64,000 nt of DNA from positions 1,674,001 through 1,738,000 of the forward strand of contig NZ_CP108383.1 of NCBI RefSeq assembly GCF_035958815.1, read 5' to 3'. Below the pieces are notes generated by a model that saw only the letters and a program-made list of their open reading frames with translations, was not told the origin of the DNA and did no database searches. A program made the translations under genes and the position numbers. Within the stretch, counting starts at the first letter, position 1. Every line of letters starts with the position of its first letter. Positions 45,334 to 54,827 of the stretch are shown piece by piece. The stretch is from Nocardia sp. NBC_01327 (GTDB lineage: Bacteria > Actinomycetota > Actinomycetes > Mycobacteriales > Mycobacteriaceae).

Positions 45334-48300
45334 GTGGGCTGGCACAACGGTCCGCCGACCTGGGCGGAGCTGGAGCGCGTGCTCTCCGGCCGGCCCGGCC
45401 GCGCCCGGGAGATCGAGGGCGACGGCGGCGACAGCCCGGCCTGGTCCCGCAAGCGCGAAAAATACGAGGCCGGGCCGCTGGAACGCGCCGAGCGACCGGG
45501 GACGCCGTACGCGGAACTGCACACCCACTCCGCCTACAGCTTTCTCGACGGCGCCAGCCCGCCCGAGGAACTCGTGGAGGAGGCGGTGCGGCTCGGCCTC
45601 GAAGCACTCGCGCTCACCGATCACGACGGGTTCTACGGGGTGGTGCGCTTCGCCGAGGCCGCCCGCGAATGGGGGATGCCGACGGTCTTCGGCGCCGAAC
45701 TGTCCCTGGGCACCGCAGCCCGCGCCGGAGCGCACCTCGCGCCGCGCGGCACCCGGCGCGGCCGGGGCGGGCGCGCGGATTCCGCGATCCCGGCCGAGGG
45801 CGTGCGGGCCGGCGCCGCTCGCGAGGGTCGGCGCGGCCGGGGACGATCCGGTGAGGGGGCCGAGACCGGCTGGGCCGATTCCGCACCGCGCACCGGTGCG
45901 CCCGATCCGGTCGGGCCGCATCTGCTGATCCTGGCGCGCGGGCAGGAGGGGTACCGCCGGTTGTCGCGGGAGATGGCGGCCGCGCATATGGCGGCGGGGG
46001 AGAAGGGGGTGCTGCGCTATGACCTGGATCGGCTCACCGAGGCGGCGGGCGGGCACTGGCATGTGCTTACCGGATGCCGCAAAGGGACTGTGCGGCAAGC
46101 GCTTCAGCAGAGTGATGCCGCCGGGGAAGCCGCGCTGCGTGATCTCGTGGAGCGGTTCGGCCGCGAACATGTGAGTGTGGAGCTCACCCACCACGGCGTT
46201 CCCGAGGACGATGAGCGCAATGCCCGGCTCATCGCCCTGGCCGATCGGCTGGGGCTACCCGTATTGGCCACCACCGGAGCACATTTCGCCGCACCGCCGC
46301 AGCGGCGCCGGGCCATGGCGCTGGCCGCCATTCGGGCGCGGTCGAGCCTGGACGAGATGGCGGGGTGGCTGGCCCCGACCGGCGGCGCGCACCTGCGCTC
46401 CGGTGCGGAGATGGCGCGGCTGTTCGCGGATTGCCCGGGCGCCGTCGCGAATGCTGCTGCGCTGGCCCGGGAATGCGCCTTCGATCTGCGCTTGATCGCA
46501 CCGCAACTGCCGCCCTTCGATGTTCCGGCGGGACATGACGAGAACTCCTGGCTGCGGGAGCTCACCATGGCGGGCGCGGAGCGCCGCTACGGTCCGCGCG
46601 CGGGCAATCCGAAGGCGTACCGGCAGCTCGAACACGAACTGGCGGTGATCGCCGAGCTGAAGTTCCCGGGCTACTTCCTGGTGGTGCACGACATCGTGAG
46701 CTTCTGCCACAACAGCGACATCCTGTGCCAGGGCAGGGGTTCGGCGGCGAACTCGGCCGTCTGCTACGCCATCGGCATTACCAATGTGGATCCGGTCGCG
46801 AACAAGCTGCTGTTCGAGCGGTTCCTGTCGCCCGAGCGCGACGGGCCGCCCGATATCGACGTCGATATCGAATCGGATCGGCGCGAGGAGGCTATCCAGC
46901 ACGTCTACGCCAAGTACGGGCGCGAATACGCCGCGCAGGTGGCCAATGTGATCACCTATCGCGGCCGCTCGGCGGTGCGCGATGCCGCACGCGCGCTGGG
47001 GTTTTCGCCCGGACAGCAGGATGCGTGGAGCAAACAGGTGAGCCGGTGGACGGGCGTCGCCGAGGAGGAGCACACCGATATTCCGGCGGACGTGCTCGGA
47101 CTGGCCGGTGAATTGGAAGGATTGCCACGACATTTGGGCATCCACTCCGGTGGCATGGTGATCTGCGATCGGCCCATCGCCGATGTCTGCCCGACCGAAT
47201 GGGCGCGCATGGCGGGGCGCAGCGTGCTGCAGTGGGACAAGGACGACTGTGCCGCAGCGGGTTTGGTGAAATTCGATCTGCTGGGCCTCGGCATGCTCTC
47301 GGCGCTGCACTACATGATCGACCTGGTCGCCGAGCACCGGGGCGAGACCGTCGAACTGCACCGGCTGGATCTCACCGAGGCCGCCGTGTACGACATGCTG
47401 TGCCGCGCGGACTCGGTGGGCGTGTTCCAGGTGGAGTCGCGGGCGCAGATGGCGACCCTGCCGCGATTGAAGCCGCGTAATTTCTACGATCTGGTGGTGG
47501 AGGTGGCGCTCATCCGGCCGGGGCCCATTCAGGGCGGATCGGTGCACCCCTATATCCGCCGCCGCAACGGGCGCGAGAAGGTCACCTACGACCATGCGGC
47601 GCTGGAGAATTCGCTGGAGCGCACGCTCGGCATCCCGCTGTTCCAGGAGCAGCTCATGCAGATGGCCGTGGATATCGCCGGATTCACCGCCACCGAAGCC
47701 GATCAGCTGCGCCGGGCCATGGGTTCCAAACGCTCGCCGGAGAAGATGGAGCGATTGCGCGAACGCTTCTATCAGGGCATGCGCGAACTGCACGGCATTA
47801 CCGGGGAGGTCGCCGACCGCATCTACGAGAAGGTGTACGCCTTCGCGAATTTCGGTTTCCCGGAGAGTCATTCGCAGAGTTTCGCCTCCCTGGTCTTCTA
47901 TTCGTCGTGGTTCAAGCTGCACCATCCGGCGGCCTTCTGCGCGGGTCTGCTGCGGGCGCAGCCGATGGGGTTCTACTCCCCGCAATCGCTGGTCGCCGAT
48001 GCGCGGCGGCACGGGGTGGCGGTGCACGGGCCGGATATCAATCACAGTCTGGCCGAGGCCACGCTGGAGGCGAAGGGTACGCAGATCCGGCTCGGCTTGG
48101 CGGCGGTTCGAGGTATCGGCACGGAGTTGGCCGAACAGATTGTGGAGGCCCGCGCGTCCGGGCCCTACACCTCGTTCCCGGATCTCACCGGGCGGGTGGA
48201 ATTGACTGTGCCGCAGGCGGAATCGCTGGCCACCGCAGGTGCGCTGGGCAGTCTCGGCAGTACTCGGCGGCAGGCGCTGTGGGCGGCCGGGGCCGCGGCG

Positions 48301-48777
48301 GGCGAACGTCCCGATCGGCTGCCCGGTATCGGGGCGGCCACCGAGGCGCCCGCGCTGCCCGGAATGAGTGCGCTGGAATTGGCCGCCGCCGACGTGTGGG
48401 CCACCGGGGTCTCGCCCGGCAGTTATCCGACCGAATTCCTGCGGCCCCGGCTCGATGCGCTGGGTGTGGTGCCCGCCGACCAGTTGCTCGGAATCCGGGA
48501 CGGCACACGAGTTCTGGTCGGCGGCGCGGTCACCCACCGGCAGCGCCCCGCCACCGCGGGCGGTGTCACCTTCCTCAATCTCGAGGACGAGACCGGCATG
48601 GTGAATGTGGTCTGCTCGGTCGGTCTCTGGGCGCGTTACCGCCGGCTCGTGCAAACCGCGCCCGCCCTGCTCATTCGCGGGCAGGTGCAGAATGCCGAGG
48701 GTGCGGTCACCGTGGTCGCCGACCATGTGCAGCGCATGGATCTGCGCATAGAGGGACGCTCCCGCGACTTCCACTGA
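45334..48777 (+). CDS. dnaE2: error-prone DNA polymerase DnaE2
   Basis: A 1147-residue alternative DNA polymerase III alpha subunit for damage-induced mutagenesis. The N-terminal PHP domain (about 55-330; ELHTHSAYSFLDGAS, ALTDHDGFYG) is followed by the palm with the catalytic aspartates in GPPDIDVDIESDRR (about 507-520), fingers, tandem helix-hairpin-helix motifs (VRGIGTELAEQI near 935) and an OB fold near 1050. An Arg/Gly-rich insert (about 142-196) interrupts the PHP domain. The GTG at 45334 is preceded by GGAGGAGG. With imuA' and imuB 8-10 kb away it completes the mutasome. Confidence 0.97.
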   Translation: MGWHNGPPTWAELERVLSGRPGRAREIEGDGGDSPAWSRKREKYEAGPLERAERPGTPYAELHTHSAYSFLDGASPPEELVEEAVRLGLEALALTDHDGFYGVVRFAEAAREWGMPTVFGAELSLGTAARAGAHLAPRGTRRGRGGRADSAIPAEGVRAGAAREGRRGRGRSGEGAETGWADSAPRTGAPDPVGPHLLILARGQEGYRRLSREMAAAHMAAGEKGVLRYDLDRLTEAAGGHWHVLTGCRKGTVRQALQQSDAAGEAALRDLVERFGREHVSVELTHHGVPEDDERNARLIALADRLGLPVLATTGAHFAAPPQRRRAMALAAIRARSSLDEMAGWLAPTGGAHLRSGAEMARLFADCPGAVANAAALARECAFDLRLIAPQLPPFDVPAGHDENSWLRELTMAGAERRYGPRAGNPKAYRQLEHELAVIAELKFPGYFLVVHDIVSFCHNSDILCQGRGSAANSAVCYAIGITNVDPVANKLLFERFLSPERDGPPDIDVDIESDRREEAIQHVYAKYGREYAAQVANVITYRGRSAVRDAARALGFSPGQQDAWSKQVSRWTGVAEEEHTDIPADVLGLAGELEGLPRHLGIHSGGMVICDRPIADVCPTEWARMAGRSVLQWDKDDCAAAGLVKFDLLGLGMLSALHYMIDLVAEHRGETVELHRLDLTEAAVYDMLCRADSVGVFQVESRAQMATLPRLKPRNFYDLVVEVALIRPGPIQGGSVHPYIRRRNGREKVTYDHAALENSLERTLGIPLFQEQLMQMAVDIAGFTATEADQLRRAMGSKRSPEKMERLRERFYQGMRELHGITGEVADRIYEKVYAFANFGFPESHSQSFASLVFYSSWFKLHHPAAFCAGLLRAQPMGFYSPQSLVADARRHGVAVHGPDINHSLAEATLEAKGTQIRLGLAAVRGIGTELAEQIVEARASGPYTSFPDLTGRVELTVPQAESLATAGALGSLGSTRRQALWAAGAAAGERPDRLPGIGAATEAPALPGMSALELAAADVWATGVSPGSYPTEFLRPRLDALGVVPADQLLGIRDGTRVLVGGAVTHRQRPATAGGVTFLNLEDETGMVNVVCSVGLWARYRRLVQTAPALLIRGQVQNAEGAVTVVADHVQRMDLRIEGRSRDFH

Positions 48778-48817
48778 CCTGCTACGACTTCCGCCGCGGG
48801 TCAGGGCTACGGCTCGA

Positions 48818-49837
48818 TCAGAAGTCGCCGCCCCCGCCGGAATCGCCGCCGCCCGAGTCGCCGCCGCCGCCCGAGTCGCCGCCGCCGAAGTCGCCGCCGC
48901 CGCCCGAATCGCCGCCGCCGAAATCGCCACTGCCGCCGCCGAAGTCGGAGTCGCCTCCGCCGCCGCCCCAATCCTGCTGGGGCTGATTGTCGTAGCCGCC
49001 GCCCTGGTCGTAACCGCCCTGGTTGGAGTCGCGGTCGCGCTGCTCGTTCTCGCCCGACTCCCTGCCCAGTTCGTAGCCGAGGAGTCCGCCGCCGACCGCA
49101 CCGGCCGCCGCACCGAGGCCGCCGGCCATACCGGGGCTCATACCGGAGCGCTGCGGGCCGTAGCCGCCGCCCGGATAACCGCCACCCTGCGGATACCCGC
49201 CGCCCTGGTAGCCGCCGCCACCGGGGAAACCGCCACCGCCGCCACCGAATTGGTTGCCGCCACCGCCGCCGCGGCGCTTACGGAGCAGCATGACGACCGC
49301 GCCCACCACGAGGGCGATGATCAGCACCGGGCACAGCAGTCCCAGCCAGCCGAAGCCATTGCTCTTCTTCGTCGCCACGGGCGCGGGCGCCTGATTGTGC
49401 GCGGTGGTCGCCGGTCCGGCCTGTTCGGTGTCCGACTTCAGCACGCTCAGCGCCGCGATGGTCGCACCCGTGTAATCACCGGATCCGAAGGAATTCGTGA
49501 ATGCCGAAGTGGCGGAGGAGGTATCGCGAATATGCGAGTCGGTCCCGGTCCGGATGGCCAGATGCTTGGATTTGGTATTGATGGCGATGACCACGTCGGC
49601 CGGATTCACCACCTTGGTCTGCGCCTCCTTGTCGAACGCCGTCTTGTCGTCGGAGAACTTCTCGGTGGTGAAGATCTGCACCGGATTCGACAGCGTGTTC
49701 GCCGCGGCGGTCACCTTGGCGACGTCGAGCACATGGGAGTCGTCCTTCACGGTGACAGGCCCGGCCGTAGCCGTCCCCATCACCAGCAGCGCCGCCCCCA
49801 GGAGCGCTGCCAGCAGAAACACCAACCGTTTGATCAT
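48818..49837 (-). CDS. TPM-domain-like membrane protein with a Gly/Asp repeat tail
   Basis: A 339-residue protein: a signal peptide (1-25, ending TATA), an extracytoplasmic TPM-like domain (about 27-130; DVAKVTAAANTL, PADVVIAINTKSKHLAIRTG), a transmembrane helix (about 165-188, LLCPVLIIALVVGAVVML) and a cytoplasmic tail of about 150 residues composed of Gly-rich repeats (GGGYPQGGGYPGGGY, later GDSGGGG/GDFGGG). The tail is coded by near-perfect triplet-type repeats. TPM proteins are linked to photosystem repair in plants and to envelope processes in bacteria, but this one is uncharacterised. Confidence 0.75.
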   Translation of the reverse strand: MIKRLVFLLAALLGAALLVMGTATAGPVTVKDDSHVLDVAKVTAAANTLSNPVQIFTTEKFSDDKTAFDKEAQTKVVNPADVVIAINTKSKHLAIRTGTDSHIRDTSSATSAFTNSFGSGDYTGATIAALSVLKSDTEQAGPATTAHNQAPAPVATKKSNGFGWLGLLCPVLIIALVVGAVVMLLRKRRGGGGGNQFGGGGGGFPGGGGYQGGGYPQGGGYPGGGYGPQRSGMSPGMAGGLGAAAGAVGGGLLGYELGRESGENEQRDRDSNQGGYDQGGGYDNQPQQDWGGGGGDSDFGGGSGDFGGGDSGGGGDFGGGDSGGGGDSGGGDSGGGGDF

Positions 49838-49912
49838 CTCCGACTTTCCTTTCGGACGATCCGTACCGTCACGACATACGCGACACTACTGTCACCCCGA
49901 AAGGAGCAGCCA

Positions 49913-50143
49913 GTGCCGACAGTGGTCCGGGCAACCATCAAGCCCAACAGCAGGAAGGGCCCACTCGTCGAAATCCTCGACGACGGCACCCTCCAGCTGT
50001 ACGTCCGCGCCCCCGCAATGGAGGGCAAAGCCAACAAGGCAGCCTGCGAACTCCTGGCCGACCACTACGACGTACCCAAATCCGCCGTCCGTATCACCGC
50101 CGGCGCCACCTCCCGCTTCAAACGCTTCGAGATAGACGACTGA
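49913..50143 (+). CDS. DUF167 family protein (YggU-like)
   Basis: A 76-residue protein of the YggU/DUF167 family, with the conserved segment VRAPAMEGKANKAACELLAD (about 31-50) and a C-terminal Lys/Arg core (PKSAVRITAGATSRFKRF). AAAGGAG precedes the GTG at 49913. These proteins are widespread and small; no established function. It is divergent from the TPM-like gene, 75 bases away. Confidence 0.9.
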   Translation: MPTVVRATIKPNSRKGPLVEILDDGTLQLYVRAPAMEGKANKAACELLADHYDVPKSAVRITAGATSRFKRFEIDD

Positions 50144-50177
50144 GCAGCAGCCCGCAGCCGCCGGGAACCTGCCGTCC

Positions 50178-50849
50178 TCAGAATTCGAGTTCGGCCCAGG
50201 GGATGTGGATCGGGAACGGGAAGTCGAACTCGATGCCATTGGTGTCGGCGGGCGTCCATTCGCCGGTGAGAAGGTAGTTGGCCGTTCGGAGTGGATGGAC
50301 ACCGTCCGGCAGTTGTCCGGGCTCGGCTTGCAGGCCGTAAGCGCGCACTATCGCGATGGCACTGGTTTCGCCTGCCAGGGAAACCTCCCAGTACCAGGGG
50401 ATTCCAGCGCTCGCGTAACGGCCCTTCTTCGCCTCGACAATGGACTGGGTGTTGGCAGGAGACAGAACCTCGCCGACCAACAGGGCGTCGGTGGCTCGAA
50501 CGTCCTGGTAGGCGGCCTCGAGACAACGATGGACCAGGAAGTCCGGAGTCAGGAAGTCGGATTTGCCGCTGCGCCCGACGAAGATGTTCGTCTCATCGGT
50601 TACCCGCCAGCAGTGCTCGGGGTGATGTGAAGTGTCTTCTCGTGCGCACTTGCGCAAACCGCTCCACATCAGGTTGGTGAAGGTCTGATGCTCCGAGGGG
50701 CCGCGTCGTAGCCAGACCACGCGGCCGTCCCATAGTTCGATCTGCGAGGCGATCTCTTCGGGGAGTCGCTCGAGCTCCTCCCACGTCATGTATTCGGGGA
50801 GCTCGGGTTGTGTATACGGAAGCGCCACGTCGTCAGGGTAGTTCGGCAT
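50178..50849 (-). CDS. Uma2 family endonuclease-like protein
   Basis: A 223-residue protein of the Uma2 (DUF820) family, a PD-(D/E)XK nuclease fold. Marks: MTWEELERLPEE (about 21-32), the PD at FLTPDFLVHR near 104, VGEVLSPANTQ near 124-134 and the Lys-x-x-x-Tyr in AKKGRYASAGIPWYWEV near 140-156. The substrate is unknown; many actinobacterial genomes carry dozens of copies. It converges on the DUF167 gene and shows no link to a restriction system or mobile element here. Confidence 0.88.
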   Translation of the reverse strand: MPNYPDDVALPYTQPELPEYMTWEELERLPEEIASQIELWDGRVVWLRRGPSEHQTFTNLMWSGLRKCAREDTSHHPEHCWRVTDETNIFVGRSGKSDFLTPDFLVHRCLEAAYQDVRATDALLVGEVLSPANTQSIVEAKKGRYASAGIPWYWEVSLAGETSAIAIVRAYGLQAEPGQLPDGVHPLRTANYLLTGEWTPADTNGIEFDFPFPIHIPWAELEF

Positions 50850-50945
50850 ATCCGCAGCCTCCCGGGGTTTACGAGGACAAGACGGGTTCGTCCATATTGT
50901 CGTGGGCCTCGGTTGCCAGTAGACCGCTATGGGCGCGGTCTGTCA

Positions 50946-51410
50946 CTACACCGCGCCTGGGAAGCCCTGTTGGCGCCAGGCTTCGTAGACGGCGACGGCG
51001 GCGGCGTTGGCGAGGTTCATGGAGCGGCGGCCGGGGAGCATGGGGATGCGGAGGTGGGTGGTGATGCGGGGGTCGGTGAGGACCGAGTCGGGGAGGCCGG
51101 TGGGTTCGGGGCCGAAGAGGAGGACGTCGCCGTCTCGGTAGGTGATGTCGGTGTTGCGGGTGGTGGCGGCCGCGGTGAAGGCGAAGACGCGCTCGGGGTT
51201 GATGGAATCCCATGCGGCGGTGAGATTTTCGTGGACGGTGACGGAGGCCAGGTCGTGGTAGTCCAGGCCGGCGCGGCGCAGCTTCGGCTCCGAGAGGTCG
51301 AATCCGAGCGGCTCGATCAGATGCAGCGCACAGCCCGTGCCGGCGGCGAGCCGGATGGCATTGCCGGTGTTGGGCGGGATGCGCGGTTCGAAGAAGACCA
51401 GATGGAACAC
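50946..51410 (-). CDS. trmL: tRNA (cytidine(34)-2'-O)-methyltransferase
   Basis: A 154-residue SPOUT methyltransferase that modifies the wobble base of some leucine tRNAs. The family pattern is complete: FHLVFFEPRIPPNTGNAIRL at the N terminus, FGPEPTGLP (about 97-105, AdoMet loop) and IPMLPGRRSMNLANAAAVAVYE (about 121-142, the trefoil knot). The GTG at 51410 is chosen because it is where the family normally begins; an open extension of 13 residues upstream overlaps the divergent gene. Confidence 0.93.
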   Translation of the reverse strand: MFHLVFFEPRIPPNTGNAIRLAAGTGCALHLIEPLGFDLSEPKLRRAGLDYHDLASVTVHENLTAAWDSINPERVFAFTAAATTRNTDITYRDGDVLLFGPEPTGLPDSVLTDPRITTHLRIPMLPGRRSMNLANAAAVAVYEAWRQQGFPGAV

Positions 51411-51434
51411 GGGGTCCAGGTTAAGCTCTGCGTC

Positions 51435-51752
51435 GTGAGTCCAGCCCATGCCGCCCCCGAAGAGCGCAGCAACCGGTTCGGTGCGTCGGTGCGCGACAAC
51501 CTGCCCATCCTGCTGGTCGCCGCGGTGATGGTGGTGGCCGTGGTGTTCCTGGCCTGGGATCGCTGGCGGCGCGGGACGTTCTTCTTCGGCGGCGCGACGC
51601 TGCTGGCGGCGGCGCTGCGACTGCTGCTGCCGACCGATCGCGTGGGCCTGCTGGCGGTGCGGAGCAAGCCGTTCGACGTGGGCTGGACGGCGGTGCTCGG
51701 CAGCGTGATCATCGTGCTCGCCGCGACCATCAACAGCCTGGGCGTCACGTAA
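51435..51752 (+). CDS. DUF3017 family membrane protein
   Basis: A 105-residue protein with three predicted transmembrane helices (about 24-42, 50-65 and 85-102). The core is LPILLVAAVMVVAVVFLAWDRWRRG and then LLLPTDRVGLLAVRSKPFDVGWT, typical of the actinobacterial DUF3017 family. It begins at a GTG 24 bases from the divergent trmL start. Function unknown; it is conserved near trmL, metX and metY. Confidence 0.85.
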   Translation: MSPAHAAPEERSNRFGASVRDNLPILLVAAVMVVAVVFLAWDRWRRGTFFFGGATLLAAALRLLLPTDRVGLLAVRSKPFDVGWTAVLGSVIIVLAATINSLGVT

Positions 51753-51820
51753 ATCTGGGCGTCACCCAGCCGCGTGAAGCCGTCAGTCGTGCGAATCCGG
51801 CGCCGCGCGGATCTACGGCA

Positions 51821-51851
51821 AATTCCCCGGAAGCCGGGCCTCCGGGGAATT
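51821..51851. terminator. hairpin terminator between DUF3017 and the 53-residue gene
   Basis: AATTCCCCGGA / TCCGGGGAATT, an 11-bp perfect stem with a 9-base loop. It can end both convergent transcripts. Confidence 0.8.
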
Positions 51852-51876
51852 CTCTAGTGGGTGTTCTCGACTGTGC

Positions 51877-52038
51877 TCAGACGTTGGTGAGGCGGCGACC
51901 CAGCTCGCGGCGCAGGATTTCCTGATCCGGTAACCGGTGGAGCACACGCAGCACGGCGGGGCGAAGCTCGTGCTGCTCCTCATCGGAGAGCAACGCGACG
52001 AGATCGCGAAGATCCATGTCATCGAAGGCTGCTGTCAT
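51877..52038 (-). CDS. small acidic protein of 53 residues
   Basis: A short frame of 53 residues starting at ATG 52038 and ending at TGA 51877, close before a strong hairpin. The sequence begins MTAAFDDMDLRDLVALLSDEE and ends in RRELGRRLTNV, and reads as two amphipathic helices. It looks like a real small gene because it has a sensible start, a balanced composition unlike the shadow frames around it, and its own terminator. No family is recognised. It could act as a small regulator or a partner of the methionine genes upstream. Confidence 0.6.
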   Translation of the reverse strand: MTAAFDDMDLRDLVALLSDEEQHELRPAVLRVLHRLPDQEILRRELGRRLTNV

Positions 52039-52166
52039 GTCACCACCATACGACCACCGCCGAGTTTCGGCACGGATTCCGGTCTCCGGTTACCTGGTGT
52101 CACGCGAACGAAACCGACAGTGCGTCAAGATAATTCGTACGAAACAGGCGCGACTCATGGCATTGT

Positions 52167-52186
52167 CTGCGGTCATTGCACCGCAG
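52167..52186 (-). terminator. hairpin after metX
   Basis: CTGCGGT-CATTGC-ACCGCAG, a 7-bp perfect stem 38 bases past the metX stop on the minus strand. Modest stability; it could be a terminator or a processing site before the 53-residue gene. Confidence 0.5.
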
Positions 52187-52223
52187 GCATTACATACCGG
52201 TCGGTCGCTGGCGATACTACCGA

Positions 52224-53378
52224 TCAGCCACGCGCGGCGCGCGCCAGCTCCATCGTCTCGAGCATCAGCTTGCTGACCGCCTCGGTCTCGGTGAGGAAGC
52301 CGTCGTGGCCGTCGCGGGAGTGCACGATCTCCAGCCCCTTACAGCCCGGCAGCAGATCCGCCAGCTCCTGCTGATTCCGCAGCGGATACAGGCGATCGGA
52401 ATCCACACCGCCGACCACACACGGTACCGGCGTGCCCGACAGCGCCGCCTCGATGCCACCGCGCCCACGGCCCACGTCGTACCGATTCAGCGCCTCGGTG
52501 AGCAGGACGTAGGTGGCCGGATCGAAACGCGAGATGAGCTTGTCGGCCTGGTACTCCAGATAGCTCTGCACCGCGTAACGCCCACCCTCCCAGGGGTTCT
52601 CGTCACCCTGGGCGAAATTCTCGAAACGGTGATCGAGCTCGGCCTCGGCGCGATAGGTGAGGTGCGCCATACGCCGCGCCAGGCCCATGCCCGTCATCGG
52701 CGCACGCCCGGTGCCGTAGTAGTCACCGCCCTGCCAGTCCGGATCGGCCTTGATGACGGCGATCTGGGTGGTCTGCTGGCCGAGCTGATCGGCGGTGGCC
52801 CGCGCACTGGCCGCGAGCACCAGTGCCGCGCCGACCCGTTCGGGATATCCGATCATCCACTCCAGCACCCGCATGCCGCCCATGGAACCGCCCACGACGG
52901 CGGCCAGGCGCTCGACCCCGAGCACATCGAAGAACTGCGCCTCCGCGGTCACCTGATCGCGCACGGTGATCTCGGGAAACCGTCCGCCCCAAGGCTTTCC
53001 GTCCGGCGCCAGCGACGCCGGACCGGTACTGCCCTTACAGCCGCCGAGCACATTGGTGGCGATGACACACCACTCGCGGGTGTCGATGGCCTTGCCGGGA
53101 CCGATGGTCCCGTCCCACCAGCCGGGCTGATCGTGATGCACATCGGCCGGGCCGACCACATGCGAATCACCGGTCAGCGCATGCTCGATCAACACCAGAT
53201 TGTCGGCATTCGCCGATAGTTCGCCCCAGCGTTGCACGGCCAGCGTCACGTCGGGAAGGACGGCGCCGCTCTCCAGCGCCACCTCCCCGATCGTAATGCT
53301 GCCGAGCGTGCCGTCCGGCGGCGGAAGCAGGACTTCCGCCGTCGAACGGGCAGTGCTCGATTCGATATTCGCGGTCAA
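52224..53378 (-). CDS. metX: homoserine O-acetyltransferase
   Basis: Makes O-acetylhomoserine from homoserine and acetyl-CoA, the entry to methionine. The 384-residue alpha/beta hydrolase-fold enzyme carries [15 protein letters not shown] (about 60-74), the nucleophile elbow GGSMGG (Ser near 165), Asp in [11 protein letters not shown] near 325, and His in RDGHDGFL near 358. It begins at a rare TTG whose bases overlap the metY stop codon, so translation is coupled. Second gene of the riboswitch-controlled metY-metX operon. Confidence 0.96.
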   Translation of the reverse strand: MTANIESSTARSTAEVLLPPPDGTLGSITIGEVALESGAVLPDVTLAVQRWGELSANADNLVLIEHALTGDSHVVGPADVHHDQPGWWDGTIGPGKAIDTREWCVIATNVLGGCKGSTGPASLAPDGKPWGGRFPEITVRDQVTAEAQFFDVLGVERLAAVVGGSMGGMRVLEWMIGYPERVGAALVLAASARATADQLGQQTTQIAVIKADPDWQGGDYYGTGRAPMTGMGLARRMAHLTYRAEAELDHRFENFAQGDENPWEGGRYAVQSYLEYQADKLISRFDPATYVLLTEALNRYDVGRGRGGIEAALSGTPVPCVVGGVDSDRLYPLRNQQELADLLPGCKGLEIVHSRDGHDGFLTETEAVSKLMLETMELARAARG

Positions 53379-54724
53379 CTTGCGGCCGCCGTCAATCCGG
53401 CGCGCAGGTCCGCCAGGATGTCGTCGATGCCCTCGATACCCACGGCCAAACGGACCAGACCAGGGGTGACGCCGGAAGCGAGCTGCTCCTCGGGTGTCAG
53501 CTGGGAGTGGGTGGTGGAAGCCGGGTGGATGACGAGCGAGCGCACATCCCCGATGTTAGCGACATGGCTGTGCAGCACCAGGGTGTCCACGAACTTCTTG
53601 CCCGCATCCACGCCGCCGGCCAGTTCGAACGAGACGATGGCGCCGACACCCTTGGGAGCCAGTTGTTTGCCACGCTCGAACCACGGCGAACTCGGCAGCC
53701 CCGCGTAGTAGACCTTCTCGACGCCCGGCTGCTGCGTCAGGAACTCCGCCACGGCCTCCGCATTGGACACGTGCCGCTCCAGCCGCAGGCTCAGCGTCTC
53801 GATGCCCTGGCTGATCAGGAAGGCGTTGAACGGCGAAGCCGCGGCGCCCAGATCGCGCAGCAGCTGCACCCGTGCCTTGAGTGCGTACGCCGGCGCGCCG
53901 AGATCGGCGAAGACGGCGCCGTGGTAGCTGGGATCGGGGGTGGTGAAGCCCGGGAACCGCGGCTCACCGTCGGCATCGCGCACGGTCCAGTCGAAGGTGC
54001 CGCCGTCGACGATCACGCCCGCGACCGCGGCGCCGTGCCCGCCCAGGTACTTGGTGGCCGAGTGCACCACGATGTCCGCGCCGTGCTTCAGCGGCTGGAG
54101 CAGGTACGGCGTGGCGACGGTGTTGTCCACGATCAGCGGGATGCCCGCCGCGTGCGCGACACCGGCGATGCCCGGGATGTCGAAGATGGAGCTGCTCGGA
54201 TTGGCGATCGTCTCGCCGTAGAACGCCTTGGTGTTCGGCCGCACGGCCGCTTCCCACTGCGCCAGATCATCGGGATCCTCGACGAAGCTGACCTCGATGC
54301 CCAGCTTGGGCAGCGAGTAGTGGAAGAGGTTGTAGGTGCCGCCGTACAGGTGCGGGCTGGACACGATGTGATCGCCCGCCGAGGCGAGGTTCAGGATCGC
54401 GTAGGTCTCCGCGGCCTGCCCGGAGGCCAGCAGCAGTGCGGCCACACCGCCCTCGAGCGCGGCGATGCGCTGCTCCACCACGTCCTGGGTGGGATTCATG
54501 ATGCGGGTGTAGATATTGCCCGGCTCGGCGAGACCGAACAGCGCGGCGGCGTGATCGGTATCGCGGAAGGCGTACGAGGTGGTCTGGTAGATCGGCAGGG
54601 CGCGCGCGCCGGTGGTGGCGTCGGGGGCCTGTCCGGCGTGGATCTGCTTGGTCTCGAAGGACCAGTTGGCCGGGTCGATGTCGCTGGTTGCCGAAGAGGC
54701 AGCGGGCGCGGTCGAGTCACTCAT
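53375..54724 (-). CDS. metY: O-acetylhomoserine sulfhydrylase (aminocarboxypropyltransferase)
   Basis: Makes homocysteine from O-acetylhomoserine and sulphide. The 449-residue PLP enzyme of the Cys/Met metabolism family has [11 protein letters not shown] near 101-111 (cofactor phosphate site), YGGTYNLF (stacking Tyr) near 127, [12 protein letters not shown] near 200, and the PLP Lys in [11 protein letters not shown] near 221-231. GGAG precedes the ATG. The long leader carries a SAM-IV riboswitch, so it is repressed when S-adenosylmethionine is plentiful. Confidence 0.96.
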   Translation of the reverse strand: MSDSTAPAASSATSDIDPANWSFETKQIHAGQAPDATTGARALPIYQTTSYAFRDTDHAAALFGLAEPGNIYTRIMNPTQDVVEQRIAALEGGVAALLLASGQAAETYAILNLASAGDHIVSSPHLYGGTYNLFHYSLPKLGIEVSFVEDPDDLAQWEAAVRPNTKAFYGETIANPSSSIFDIPGIAGVAHAAGIPLIVDNTVATPYLLQPLKHGADIVVHSATKYLGGHGAAVAGVIVDGGTFDWTVRDADGEPRFPGFTTPDPSYHGAVFADLGAPAYALKARVQLLRDLGAAASPFNAFLISQGIETLSLRLERHVSNAEAVAEFLTQQPGVEKVYYAGLPSSPWFERGKQLAPKGVGAIVSFELAGGVDAGKKFVDTLVLHSHVANIGDVRSLVIHPASTTHSQLTPEEQLASGVTPGLVRLAVGIEGIDDILADLRAGLTAAAS

Positions 54725-54827
54725 GTCGTGCTCCAGAGAAAAGGTCGCCGAATGGCGGAGGTGGACGTTATCGGAAGGCGAATAAGCTTCGACAACAACA
54801 CATCTCGGGTCCTCCTACAGTGCGCTT

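Noticed and set aside
46255..49113. A 952-residue open frame on the minus strand
   Set aside because: It lies opposite dnaE2, is Gly/Arg/Gln rich with no domain, and is the third-position GC shadow of a real gene. Similar shadows occur opposite glmS, groEL1, guaB2, guaA, the MFS genes and imuB.
50178..50849. A restriction-modification or toxin-antitoxin system around the Uma2 gene
   Set aside because: No methylase, specificity subunit or antitoxin neighbour is present; Uma2 genes are often solitary in actinobacteria.
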